Shown here in pieces: positions 34,892 to 45,908 of a stretch of DNA of 64,000 bases (its first letter is position 1; each line of letters starts with the position of its first letter). Both the position numbers and the translations under genes were made by a program. This DNA is from Pegoplata infirma (taxonomy: Eukaryota; Arthropoda; Insecta; Diptera; Anthomyiidae), in the NCBI GenBank assembly GCA_963921195.1, contig OY992540.1, forward strand, positions 79,225,337 through 79,289,336. Direction: 5' to 3'. The notes beneath the pieces are model-generated. The model was not told the origin of the DNA. It worked only from the letters and a program-made list of their open reading frames with translations, and ran no database searches.

Positions 34892-35559
34892 AAAATTTTA
34901 TTAAAAATTTAAAAAAAATATTTCAATAGAAAATTGTAAGAAATAACCTACGAAATCATTAATTTTTAATGTTTTCGTAAATTATTTTTTTGGAATTTAT
35001 TGGTAAAAATAACAGAACTCTCATTAATTTTTTATGTTTTCATAGGTTATTATACCCTACACCACTCTGTCACAGACTATAAACAGTCTCGACAGTAGAG
35101 TTTTAAAAGAAAAAAATGGGGAAAAACTAAGCGATTTTAGGAGAAAACAGAGCGGTTTTAGTCCGTTTTACGCTAACATGGCAACACTTTCTGCGACTTA
35201 GGAGTGAGTGAAACAACAAAAACCGATCTGGTATATTTTTTCTTATGGCGCGTTATATCAGTTTTCTCTTTCTAACCTAATTCGTAGAATAATTTGAAAA
35301 TATTAACTATATGGTTCAGAACTACTTTTTTGACACCTGTCACTTATGTCGAGTCTGTATTAGTCTGTGACTCTGTGGTACAGGTAGGGTTGCCAGACGG
35401 CCGGGAATGGCCTGGATTTTCCAGTTATTTTGTGTCTGGTCCAGTTTCCAGTTAAAATATAATTTATCCAGTTAAAAAAGAATTAAGTTAATTTTAACAA
35501 TATTTATTTTTTATTTAATATATTTTGCATTTTTTTGGACAATTTTTTGAATAAAACTT

Positions 35560-35790
35560 AAAATCTTTTTAATGTGTTCTTTTTGCTGCATTTTCCCTAC
35601 TTTTTGATTACTTTCTCGAACATCTCGCAGCATAGTGTTGATTTCAGCATGAATGTTCTCCTTGATATCTTCGATTATCTGAGGATTGTTTGGTGAAAAT
35701 TTTGCTTTTCAAATAAACTCAAAAAATAGGTCTGGAGCGGTCAAATCTGCAGATGAGGGCCAGTTATTGTCGCCCTTTTTTGACATCGCA
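35560..35790 (-). pseudogene. Mariner-type transposase C-terminal scrap
   Basis: On the minus strand, frameshifted, it reads SSADLTAPDLFFEF followed by NPQIIEDIKENIHAEI. This matches the DLTPLDFFLWGYLK and following helix of mariner/IS630 DDE transposases; the final catalytic acidic residue lies in the DLTPLD block. It is a dead fragment. Confidence 0.6.
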
Positions 35791-35818
35791 TGTCCAGGGA
35801 GTTTTAACTGGCCAACTA

Positions 35819-37004
35819 CACCATTTACAGATGTAATTCGAAAAAGATCAATTGTAATTCGAAGATTCTATTTGTAATTCGAAGATTCCATTTGTAATTC
35901 GAAGATTCCATTTGTAATTCGAAGATTCCATTTGTAATTCGAATACTCCAATTGTAATTCGAAGATTCCATTTGTAATTCGAAGATTCCAATTGTAATTC
36001 GAAAAAGATCAATTGTAATTCGAAAAAGATCAATTGTAATTCGAAAAAGATCAATTGTAATTCGAAAAAGATCAATTGTAATTCGTAAAAGATCAATTGT
36101 AATTCGAAAAAGATCAATTGTAATTCGAAAAAGATCAATTGTAATTCGAAAAAGATCAATTGTAATTTGAAAAAGATCAATTGTAATTCGAAAAAGATCA
36201 ATTGTAATTCGAAAAAGATCAATTGTAATTCGTAAAAGATCAATTGTAATTCGAAAAAGATCAATTGTAATTCGTAAAAGATCAATTGTAATTCGAAAAA
36301 GATCAATTGTAATTCGAAGATTCCATTTGTAATTCGAAGATTCCAATTGTAATTCGAAGATTCCAATTGTAATTCGAAAACCAACGAGTAAATCAACAAA
36401 ACACAATGTTTTTAAAGGCGTAAGAAACGATTTTACTCGTTGGTTTTCGAATTACAATTGGAATCTTCGAATTACAAATGGAATCTTCGAATTACAAATG
36501 GAATCTTCGAATTACAATTGATCTTTTTCGAATTACAATTGATCTTTTACGAATTACAATTGATCTTTTTCGAATTACAATTGATCTTTTACGAATTACA
36601 ATTGATCTTTTTCGAATTACAATTGATCTTTTACGAATTACAATTGATCTTTTTCGAATTACAATTGATCTTTTTCGAATTACAATTGATCTTTTTCGAA
36701 TTACAATTGATCTTTTACGAATTACAATTGATCTTTTACGAATTACAATTGATCTTTTTCGTATTACAATTGATCTTTTTCGAATTACAATTGATCTTTT
36801 TCGAATTACAATTGGAATCTTCGAATTACAAATGGAATCTTCGAATTACAAATGGAATCTTCGAATTACAATTGGAGTATTCGAATTACAAATGGAATCT
36901 TCGAATTACAAATGGAATCTTCGAATTACAAATGGAATCTTCGAATTACAAATAGAATTTTCGAATTACAATTGATCTTTTTCGAATTACATCTGTAAAT
37001 GGTG
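35819..37004. mobile_element. Foldback palindrome of 20/21-bp repeats, 1186 bp
   Basis: TA flanks both ends (35817-35818 and 37005-37006). Termini are CACCATTTACAGATG and its complement. Each arm (about 580 bp) has the same outer order as 31019-31670, then about 15 (left) or 14 (right) GATCAATTG units of 21 bp. An inner AACCAACGAGTAAAT inverted pair closes a loop of about 30 nt near 36398-36430. Long open frames in several phases are artefacts of stop-free units. Confidence 0.93.
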
Positions 37005-37006
37005 TA

Positions 37007-37150
37007 GATTTCCTTATTTGACCACTTCGGACTTTTTTTTGTGGGGTTATTTGAAAAGAAAAATCTACGCTAACAGTTATTAGACCATTGACGAGCTCAA
37101 CGTCAACATTTCGAGATGATCGAATATGTGGTGGAAATGCTTAAAAAGGT
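37007..37150 (+). pseudogene. Mariner-type transposase C-terminal scrap
   Basis: Reads FPYLTTSDFFLWGYLKRKIY, then a stop and TIDELNVNI. This is the last DDE block of a mariner-type transposase, on the opposite strand to 35560-35790. Sequence divergence shows they are not copies of one recent insertion. Confidence 0.7.
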
Positions 37151-38445
37151 GCAAATTTTGCCATGGCCAATAAATGCAGTCATTTTATTGGTGTTTTATT
37201 CGAAAAGTAGTCCAAAATATCTTACTTTTGAAAATCGCTCGATTTGTTTTTAAGTTATTAAAAAAAAAATCCAGTTATTTTTTCAAAATCCAGCTGAATT
37301 TTTTTCATTTTCCAGTTATTTGATTTCTAGTATCTGGCAACCCTCGTTACAGGGTATAATGAGTTTGTGCTGATGTTTGTAACTACCCGAAATATTGGTC
37401 CTAGACCTACCTTCATATATACCGATCGACTCAGAATTACTTTTTGAGTCGATTTAGCGATGTCTGCCCGTCCGTCCGTCTGTCCATCTATCGGTTTATC
37501 GGTCGCAATTTTCAATCCATTGACTTGAAATTTGAAACTTAAGCATCTTTCGGCCCAAGGACGAAGCCTGTTGAAATTGGAAAAAATCGGTCCATGTTAA
37601 GACCTAGCCCGCACATAAACGCCCCCTTTGAATTCCGCTTAAATGCCTCTGAAAACCATATTATAATAGATATCGTTTTGAAATTAAACAGGTAACAATA
37701 TTTTATATGCACAAACCATCATACCAAATTTCAAAGGAATCGGTTTAGTCCTTCTGGTAGTCCCCATACAAACCACCCTCCCGATATTCACATAATTCCC
37801 TCAAAATTCATTTTTTTTTTGTTAAATACTTTATTATCTGGATTATTGAATCTGCCTATTCTTGGCCTAACAATAAGTGTATAAAATTCATAAAAATGAA
37901 AATATTTGATTATTTGTTTGTATGTGTTATTATTTATTTGTATGTGTTAAACGTGTTCTTTGGTAACCTTATCAAATCGGAATACATGTGGACCGTTTTC
38001 GGACTTAGTCCCCCATATAAATTTTCGACCGATATTCAGTTAAATCTGGCTATTGGCAAAAAATAAACCAATTTCACTCAAATTTGATCTGTGTGTGTTT
38101 TCTACACTAAATAAACATTTAACAAAAGATAGATCCAATCGGTCTATGTTTGGACTTGTGACCCATTTTCCGAAAAACACTGGTGTAGGGTATCATATGG
38201 TCGGTCTTGACCGACTATAACTTTCTTACTTGATTTTTTTTGAATTTGATGGTAAAAAAAAAATGAAAAAACCGTAATTTTTTAATGTTTAATGTTAATT
38301 ATTTTAAAAAATTTTGTCAACAGTAAAAAATAAATGTTGATGTTTGTTAAAACAAATGAATAATTACTGGGATGGTTTTCAATTGTTTATTCACTGGTTT
38401 TAAATGTGTTTTTCATTTGTTTTTGCCTACAAAATATTTTGAGTG

Positions 38446-39476
38446 AATTAATCTTTCGATACTGGTTCCGAATTAATATCCATTTTTTTTTTCATCACGT
38501 CAGATTTTTGAGAAAATTGAGGTTAGAGTTCACAAAAACGTGTTATTGGGCATTTTTGACAGCTAAATGTCGTGGGAACCCTTCAAGTGTTGTAAATTAA
38601 CGTGTGAGCCTTGTACTAAGTTATCATGAAAAATGCATCAATAAACTTTAATTAATTCAATTATAATTTTATTTAAATCAATAAACATGTTAATCAATAT
38701 TACAACTATTGGTTAAAAATATAAAATCTGTTATTCCTTACAACATAACCTTCTTTGCATATTTTTTTATGGCGCAAAAAACAAATTTAAGTGCCCCTGC
38801 TAATATCAATTATAATATTACACGCATATGTACTTAACGAAAATATTTTTCTATTATTTGGTTTTCTTTTTTATTTTGATGGAGGCAAATAACATTTCCA
38901 TTCATGGTTAACACTTGTTTTGTGGGTTGCATGTATAAAAGAATGAATGAATAGATGTGCCCCAATAAGCTGGTGGTAGGTAACCTTTTGTGTTGTACAT
39001 AAATTCATTATAAACATTAGTACCACAACCTTTTTCTAAGTGTGCATGTTGTAAAACCTTGTAAGTTTAATTACATTTTATTGTTACTTTTATTGGTTTT
39101 GATTTCTTTACGGAGTTTTTGATTTAATAGCATGTTATGTATTGTCAACACAATTCAATTAGGATTATTTTGAATACACCATAATACATACAACAAAAGA
39201 AATAAAACATTAACCTAACAACTGAAATGAATAAATAAAATCAATAAATTTTATTTATTGGGGGGCGTAATTGAGGATAATCTAAATGAAATTTATAAAT
39301 GAGTTGTAAAAAAAATTGTAAGTAAATTTTTGGGTACATAAATTATATTTTCACGAAAATTTATTGAAACTTTTGGTGATTGAAGAAATTTAAGAACTTA
39401 AAATATTGTAAACAAATTTTGTTCTTTATATTTATGAAAATTGTCATACAAGCTACAAAAAATTCATCGATTAATT
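38446..39476. other. Mostly unique non-coding DNA
   Basis: No gene is seen. 38490-38580 is a fragment of the TTTTTGAGAAAATTGAGGTT repeat described at 21951-23383. Confidence 0.5.
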
Positions 39477-40302
39477 CAGCGGTTACCAACCTTTTTGGAT
39501 CGCGTACCCCTAATTTTAAATTTTATCAGCCGCGTACCCCCTAACGAGTTTTTTGTTTTCGTTAAAAAAACTTCACATATATATATTAGAGTTAATTCTG
39601 AAATTTTATATCTGCGGGTATTATAATTTTTTTTAAGGATTTCGGGGAGATCTAAGCAATGATGGTATTTTTTTTGGAAAAATGTTCGCTCCTTTGGGTG
39701 GTTAGTTCAATGCATCTGAAAACGCGGATTTTGAGCTGATTTTTCTGCAGAGCAAAAACGGCTGAAAATATTGTAAATCTGATTTCACCAGTCAATTTTA
39801 CACCAAAAATTAAAACAACGGACGTTTTTTGAACTCTTAAAAATAATATGTAATTTTTTAATTTTTTTTTTTAAGTTTTTTTAATTCGAGGGAAACACCC
39901 CCAATTACAATGGAAGGGCATTTTGAGCTTAACAAATTTGTACTAAAATTTCCACTCTATTACAACCCGTCTCAAAAATGCCCAAAAACACGTTTTTTGA
40001 GAACTTAAACATAAATTTGCTCAAAAACCAGGCGTCAAAGAAAAATTTGGGAACCATATTCGGAACCAGCATCGAAAGGTTAATCAAAAACAAGTGGTCA
40101 GATCTCAAAATATCATCCAAAAAATCGCAAATGCTCTCTAAATTGCACAAAAATACGTTTTTTGTGAACTCTGACCTCAACTTTCTTGAAAACCTGACGT
40201 TATGGAAAACTTTGGAAGCCAGATGCCGAGACAGCATTGAAAGGTTAATCTAAAACGAATGTACCCCCTAGTGGTACGCGTACCATAGGTTGGTAACCGC
40301 TG
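39477..40302. mobile_element. hAT-type MITE, 826 bp, perfect 8-bp TSD
   Basis: The termini are CAGCGGTTACCAACCT and AGGTTGGTAACCGCTG, 16 of 16 complementary. The duplication GATTAATT is perfect (39469-39476 and 40303-40310). The subterminal words CGCGTACCCC (left, twice) and its GTACGCGTACC relative (right) are present. The interior contains a piece of the 21951-23383 repeat. There is no transposase. Confidence 0.92.
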
Positions 40303-40393
40303 GATTAATTCATAAAAAAGTAGCCTATAATTTTTTTAAAGGATGAATAAATTTTTTTATATAAAATTTGTTGTTTTTGTGTACGTTGTAAAA

Positions 40394-41401
40394 GAAATTT
40401 AACTGACGGATCACCGATTTAGTTAATTTTTGGATATTTGATAGAGCTTCATAAATGATTAAAAATCATATATATATTTTGGTCAATACTTTGGATGATA
40501 TTGGCGTTTAAAAAAGCGATTTTTTTATAATATTGACTTTTAGACAGTTTTTTAACAATTTTGTACTCGGAAACCGTAAGTCGTACGAAAACACATGTAA
40601 AAACATGTATTGTATATAAAATAATGAAGATTTAAAATTAAGAAAAATTTTTTTTTTTAAATTTTCAACAAAAATTTTGTAAAACAATATTTGAATGTCC
40701 TTTTATCCTGAGAAGGGCACCATGGATATCCAAAATCAAAATTTTGTATTAAAGTTTAGGATGCTCTTTTTACGCTATTTAAATTTCAGAGAGGTGTTTT
40801 TTCGTATTGTTTAGCAATACATTTTCAAAGTTTGTTAAGGAGCCAAATATTTGATTTTTTTTTTCAAAATTTTGCCAAAAAATAGCCGGCTTTAGACAGT
40901 TTTTTTGTGTTTTTTTACTCGGAAACCGTAAGTTGTACGAAAAAACTTTCTGTGATAATATTGTTGATAAAATTATGGAGATTTAAAATTTAGAAACAAA
41001 AAAAGAATTTAAAAAAAAAAAATCGACAAACATTTTTTAAAACAATATTGGAAAGTCGTCTTCCAAAACCAAAATTGTTTATTAAAGTTTAGAAAGGCCT
41101 TTTAACGCTGTTAAAATTTCTGGGAAATGTTTTTTCAGTAAAAGGATATTCTAATCTTTAATACAAAATTTTGTTTTTGGAAATCCATGGTGTCCTTCCC
41201 AGGAAAAAAGGACATTCAAATATTGTTTTCAAAATTTGTTGTTGAAATTTTAATTTTTTTTTTTAATTTAAATCTTCATAATTTTATAAACAATCTTGTT
41301 TTTATACTTGTTTTCGTACGACTTACGGTTTTCGTAAGTCGTTAACGAAGCTCTATCAAATATTCAAAAATAAAAAAATCGGTGATCCGTCAGTTAAATT
41401 T
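40394..41401. mobile_element. Foldback-type element with a duplicated arm
   Basis: The outer ends AAATTTAACTGACGGATCAC and its complement (about 41376-41401) are exact. Inverted similarity continues imperfectly for about 370 bp and includes ACTCGGAAACCGTAAGTCGT. The left arm's inner part (40545-40855) is repeated directly at 40893-41145, giving arm-arm-inverted arm. It is non-coding. Confidence 0.8.
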
Positions 41402-41980
41402 CCCAGGGATTTGCTCTAATGCTCTGATGAATATTTGATTAATAGAGCATTATTTTGGGCAAACATTAAAACGAAATCAAATGTGGGAATTTCTTTGTTG
41501 CGTTTTATTTTGAACAAAAGAATACATTTTGTAACAAAAAAACACTTACCGAAAATTGAGAAATACATTTAATAATAATATTAATGCACGATAATCAACT
41601 TTGTGTACATACCTAAAAAGAAAAGAAGAAGAAAAAATTGATTAGGATAATTTGCAAAAAATATATTTAATTAAAGTATTTTAGAGAAAGTAGATCACTT
41701 GATAAATTGTTTAAAACACTTAAATTTTTGTTTTAAATTAAATACTTGTTCAGAAGAAGAGTCCCAATGTTGTTTTTATTACACTTTTGTGTGTGCGACC
41801 AAAGAGCACTGATGATGGAAAACAAAGTAACAACTACCGAAAGTTTCGGTTTCGGTTGTGGACAACTAAAGAGCGCTGATGATGGAAGATAAAGTGACGA
41901 CAAATGAAAGTTGTCTGCGACTCAGATTTGCTTGTGTTGTTACTTTAATTTTTCTATTAATAACAAGTTAGAGATTAAAA
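41402..41980. other. Unique DNA with a short tandem duplication
   Basis: No gene is seen. AAAGAGC-ACTGATGATGGAA at about 41804 is repeated, diverged, at about 41867 (period near 63 bp). Confidence 0.5.
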
Positions 41981-42856
41981 ACAAGTAGAAAAGTTAAATT
42001 CGACTTGGCCGAATCTATGAATACCCTCCACAATGCCCTTTTTAAGTTATAGTAAATTTTCTAGAGTGAAAAAATAACATTTTTGATTAAAAATATTTTA
42101 TTTTGTGTAAAAAAACTTTTTTTTTAAACTAATTTTTGAAAAAAAAAATAATTTACTAAACTTTTTTTTTGAGTGTAAAATTTTTTTTGAGTGTAAAATT
42201 TTTTTCGAGTGTATTTTTTTTTTCTTTTAGTGTAAAAATATTTTTGAGTGACAAAAATGCGTTGCAAAATATTTTTGTGACTTACCAATGTTTTTAAAAC
42301 ATGTATAACGGGTTTTCAACACGAAAATTTAAGGTGAGGCGAATCTGAAATTTACGGTTTTGCTAATAACTTTTGAACCACTGGACCGATTTGACTGAAA
42401 TTCAACACGAAACAGCCAAAAGGAACGACAAATATATATGCCAAGCTTCAGCACCCTCAGAATTGTCGTTCGAAAGTAACCGTGTGTTTTATCTCGTAAA
42501 TTCCAGAAAAACCCTTGCCGAAATTCACTCATTTGCTTATAACTTTTGAACCACTGGACCGATTTCGCTGGATTGCAATACCAACCTGACCAGGTGAATG
42601 CCCAACATATATGCCAAACTTCAGGAGCCTCCGTAAAGTCTTTCAAAAGTTAGCGTGTTTTCAACAGACAGACAGACAGACAGACAGACGGACAGACGGA
42701 CGGACGGACGGACGGACGGACATCGCTAGATCGTCTTAAAATCGATCGAGGATCATGAATATATATACTTTATGGGGTCCTAGACCAATATTTCGAGGTG
42801 TTACAAACGGAATGACAAACTTATATATACCCTCTATCACTAGAGTGGAGGGTATA
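41981..42856 (+). repeat. T2 dispersed repeat, near complete
   Basis: Begins ACAAGTAGAAAAGTTAA with the hairpin ATTCGAC-TTG-GCCGAAT (41998-42014) and ATACCCTCCAC. Ends GTGGAGGGTATA. A (CAGA)n/(CGGA)n tract occupies 42661-42722. Interior pieces such as AACTTTTGAACCACTGGACC occur twice. It is non-coding and resembles the mini-me type of dipteran repeat that carries GTCY tracts. Confidence 0.75.
42661..42722 (-). repeat. GTCY microsatellite
   Basis: A run of CAGA units grading into CGGA units, that is (GTCT)n(GTCC)n on the minus strand. It lies inside the T2 element. Confidence 0.9.
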
Positions 42857-43312
42857 AAAATTGTTGGTGGATGGGGGTGGGGTTTGCGGGGGGTGGTGGG
42901 GATACCTTCCCCTTCGCGATAAATGTTAATAAATTCATTTGTTACGCTTTTTGCACTTAAATAATGCAATTATTTTTAATTTACAGTCAAACTCTGTTAT
43001 AACAAACTCGGTTATAACGAATTCTCGGTTATAACGAACAAATTCCAAAGTCCCGACGTTTTGGCAACAATTTTCACACAAAATACTTCTTTTATAATGA
43101 ACTCGGTTATAACGAATCCTCGGTTAAAACGAACTACTTATTATGGTCCTACGAACACAATTTCATATATATTTGCCTTTTTATAACGAACTCCCATAAA
43201 TATTTTAAAATGTACGGCACTCACAAAAAGTTAAAAATTTTTGATTAATATTATAATTTTGAGAAAATTTATTTATGTTTTTAATGTTTTCTTCTCAATA
43301 AGTACACTCAAA

Positions 43313-44073
43313 AAATTATGTCATTAACTGTTTGTAGTTTATTTAAAAAATTTTACGTTTAGTCGTTTTTAAAAGAAAAAAATTATTTGATGTTCAGCTT
43401 TTATTAATGACTACTTCTGTCTTTTGTTTCCAAAAATAACACAATAAAATATAAAGACTTTCTTTAACATTTAATTTTTAAAGTCATTTATTTTTGTTCT
43501 GTAAGTAAAAACTACTGATTATTCTTTAAATTTTTAATGATTTGTGTGAGTATTTTTTTTTTTAAATTGTTGGTATTTTTTAATGAAATATCATTAGTTT
43601 TTACCTACAAAAGTAGGTTATTTTTTTGTAGAAAAAAATTCAAAAAATTATTTATAGAAATATAAAAACATGTTTGTATCAAGTGACTTTGGAACGATGG
43701 GTACAGTGTCTGGCCAGAATGTAGTTGATTGCGGGATCGATTCCCCAACATTTTATTAAAAATGTTTAAAAAAATATTTCAATAGAAAATTGTAAAAAAT
43801 TGCCTACGAAATCATTAATTGTTAATGTTTTCGTAGGTTATTTTTTGGATTTTGTTGGTAAAAATTACAGAACTATCATTTATTTTTAATGTTTTCGTAG
43901 GTTATAAACTTATGTTTAATGTTATTTATTTTAAAAAATTTTTGTCAACAGTAAAAAATAAATGTTGATGTTTGTTAAAACAAATGAATAATTACTGGGA
44001 TGGTTTTCAATTGTTTATTCACTGGTTTTAAATGTGTTTTTCATTTGTTTTTCCCTAATATATTTTGAGTGTA
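43313..44073. mobile_element. TA-flanked TIR element with a tRNA-like segment
   Basis: Starts TACACTCAAAAAATTATGTC and ends ATATATTTTGAGTGTA. Same family as 24302-25120. The tRNA-like segment is at 43681-43746, two bases different from 24681-24746. It is inserted in the pogo-like element. Confidence 0.8.
43681..43746 (+). other. tRNA-like segment, third copy
   Basis: The B box GATCGATTC is intact. The A-box region reads GGAACGATGGGTACAG. Confidence 0.65.
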
Positions 44074-44232
44074 GTTTAATTACAAAAAATTTCAAATAAA
44101 TTAAATTGGAACTTTTTTTTTGAAAATTAAAATAAGTTTATATGAAATATACCCCGCTTATAGCAATCTTCGTTTATAACGAACTATTTTTATTGGTTCC
44201 TCGGAGTTCGTTATAACCGGGTTTGACTGCAC

Positions 44233-44470
44233 TTAAATAAACTCTTTATATGCACGCCCACAAAAGGGCACACAAATGGCATAACTTAATCCCCTGGGTC
44301 CAAGCGCATTTTTTGAACTTCTTCTGAGACAAAAATTTTTCATTTGTTCAAGAAAAATACAAAAGATCATGTTTCCGGAATTCAGCTTATTTATTTTGGA
44401 CTCCATCGTGTTATAAACAGACGGACGATTGGACATCATAGAATGTCTTAGAATCGAACTGATCTGAGAG
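44233..44470 (-). repeat. T2 repeat fragment
   Basis: Shares CACGCCCACAAAAGGGC and the CAGACGGACGATTGGACAT phrase with other T2 copies. It is non-coding. Confidence 0.5.
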
Positions 44471-44902
44471 TCTTAAAAATATTTCAGATAAAAAGTTACT
44501 GCATCTATGAAATTTTCTTCACAAAAAATTTCCCAAAATTTGAATATCAGAATTTAAATATTTGTTTATGATAATAATGTAACAAAATCTAGGAATAATG
44601 TGGAAAAATTTTAAAAGTTTTCTATAGAAAAATTATATTAGAACCTGAGACTGTTTAAAAATTTTATAATTTTTCTTGCAAGTAATAGAACAATTGAGAA
44701 TGTTTAATTCGACTTTGAGTTTTTCTGACAGAAAAAAGACTTTGAATTTTTCTGGCAAAAAAATGTTTCATTTGCTGAAAAAATACAAAAAACCTGTAAA
44801 AATTTAGTTTTTCAGAGGTTGCTACAGTGTGTTCAAAGGGAAAGCTTTTCCTCCCTGCACTAAAAAAAAAACTTAACTAACAAGGAGAGCCAGTCTCACT
44901 GG
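44471..44902. repeat. Decayed 35-bp-module vocabulary and T2 debris
   Basis: Scattered TTCTATAGAAAAAT and ACCTGAGACTGTTT words recall the array at 2996-3520. TTTTTCAGAGGTTG near 44810 is T2-like. No gene is seen. Confidence 0.4.
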
Positions 44903-45094
44903 CAGGGATGCCAACTTAGTGCTTTTCGCGCTAGATCTAGTGCTTTTTGATGTGCCAAAACGCGAAATAAATTTGTTTGACCTAGTTCCAAATTAGAAAA
45001 ACGCACTAACTTGGTGCTTTTTAAATTTTCAGTTGGTGCTTTTAGTGCTTTTTAAAATATTTTTTTTAACGCCTCCAAACAAAGTATGGCGATA

Positions 45095-45345
45095 TACTTA
45101 GTTTCGTTTCGAGTGTAACGCATCGAAATATTAGTCGGAGACCCCACAAAGTATATATTTTATTGATTTAGGATCGTTTCAAAGATATTTTTTGAATGTC
45201 CGTCTGTCTGTCTGTCTGTCTGTGGAAAGTAATATGCAGTTCAAACTAACAGCTAGACGTCTGAAATATGGAACGAATATATGGCAAAATCAGACTAAGG
45301 GGAAAATGATTTCCCTTGAAGAACTAAACCAACCTCTAAAAATGT
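45095..45345 (+). repeat. T2 repeat fragment with GTCT tract
   Basis: GTGTAACGCATCGAAATAT, CCCCACAAAGTATATATTTT and (GTCT)n at 45199-45227 are T2 landmarks (compare 50038-50180). Confidence 0.65.
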
Positions 45346-45508
45346 TATTCTTTGTAGTTTTTTTGTATTTTGGTTTAATTTTTGAATTCTGTTCTGGGTG
45401 AATTCAAAGCTAAATTTGGCTTTTGAAGCGGAAAATGCAGACCATGTAAAATTGAAAAAACAGTCCAGTGCTTTTTTACCCTTTTTTTCAAGCAAATTTA
45501 CGCGTTTT

Positions 45509-45908
45509 TACACTCAAAGAATTATGTAGGCAAATTCCAGTGAATATTCACTTAAAACAAATGAAATTTTATTTAAAAACCATTCCACTGTTTTTTCATT
45601 TAAAATAAAAACACATTACAGTCAATTTTAAATGTTAATTTAATGACTAACCAAAACATTAAAAAACTAGTGAATATTCACTTATTTTGTATTGATAAAC
45701 AGTAAAACTATAGAAGAAATTTTTTACTGCCGAAAATAAATGTAACAGAAAATTCGTTTTTAAGACAGTAAATTATATTTTTTAAACTACAGAAATAGTA
45801 AAAAAATTAAATCCTTTATAAATTAAGTGATTTTTCTTTTAAAATAACTTTACTGATTACTTTTTAAAATAACCTACAAACAGTTAATGACATAATTTTC
45901 TTAGTGTA
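45509..45908. mobile_element. TA-flanked TIR element, inverted copy of 23741-24140
   Basis: Starts TACACTCAAAGAATTATGT and ends ACATAATTTTCTTAGTGTA. It reads as the reverse complement of 23741-24140 throughout, with few differences. Confidence 0.78.

Larger units (their letters stand above)
35385..37345. mobile_element. hAT-type element with CCAGTTA motifs, 1961 bp
   Basis: The termini TAGGGTTGCCAGA and TCTGGCAACCCTC pair at 12 of 13 positions. Flanking duplications are GGTACAGG and GTTACAGG (35377-35384, 37346-37353; one mismatch). The unbroken site is seen at about 2098-2105. CCAGTT words cluster at both ends (about four left, two or three right), all in the same orientation. The interior holds two mariner-type transposase scraps and a 1186-bp foldback palindrome. 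Confidence 0.87.
35051..38232 (+). repeat. T1 dispersed repeat, host of an hAT-type insertion
   Basis: Starts TATACCCTACACC. Ends with the palindrome GTCGGTC-TT-GACCGAC (38200-38215) and TATAACTTTCTTACTTG. A mirrored GGTGTAGGGTAT box lies just before that palindrome. No target duplication is visible against the uninterrupted site. The interior has a short GTCC/GTCT tract (37464-37486). It is non-coding. Confidence 0.72.
34473..38445. mobile_element. TIR element split by a nest of three later insertions
   Basis: Left end CACTCAAAAAATTATGTC, right end CAAAATATTTTGAGTG. It is the same family as 24302-25120, and its two halves (34473-35050 and 38233-38445) join at the same point of that copy. 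The gap is filled by the T1 repeat 35051-38232. It holds a tRNA-like segment at 34826-34891. The terminal TA is mutated on both sides. Confidence 0.82.
42984..44229. mobile_element. TIR element with GGTTATAACGAA motifs (pogo/Tigger-like ends)
   Basis: The ends CAGTCAAACTCTGTTATAAC and GTTATAACCGGGTTTGACTG are inverted repeats (17-18 of 20). TTATAACGAAC words repeat about seven times over both flanks. CAGT-starting TIRs of this kind occur in pogo/Tigger elements. The TA before the left end is not clearly matched on the right. A TIR element (43313-44073) is nested. There is no transposase. Confidence 0.65.

Noticed and set aside
36398..36430. Possible attachment site or origin at the palindrome centre
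   Set aside because: The centre is just the loop of an inverted repeat; nothing beyond symmetry supports a site-specific function.
35825..36975. Open frames of 165-193 codons with RITIDLF and ELQLIFF repeats
   Set aside because: They run in several frames and on both strands because the 20/21-bp foldback units contain no stop codons; no start context or homology supports a protein.
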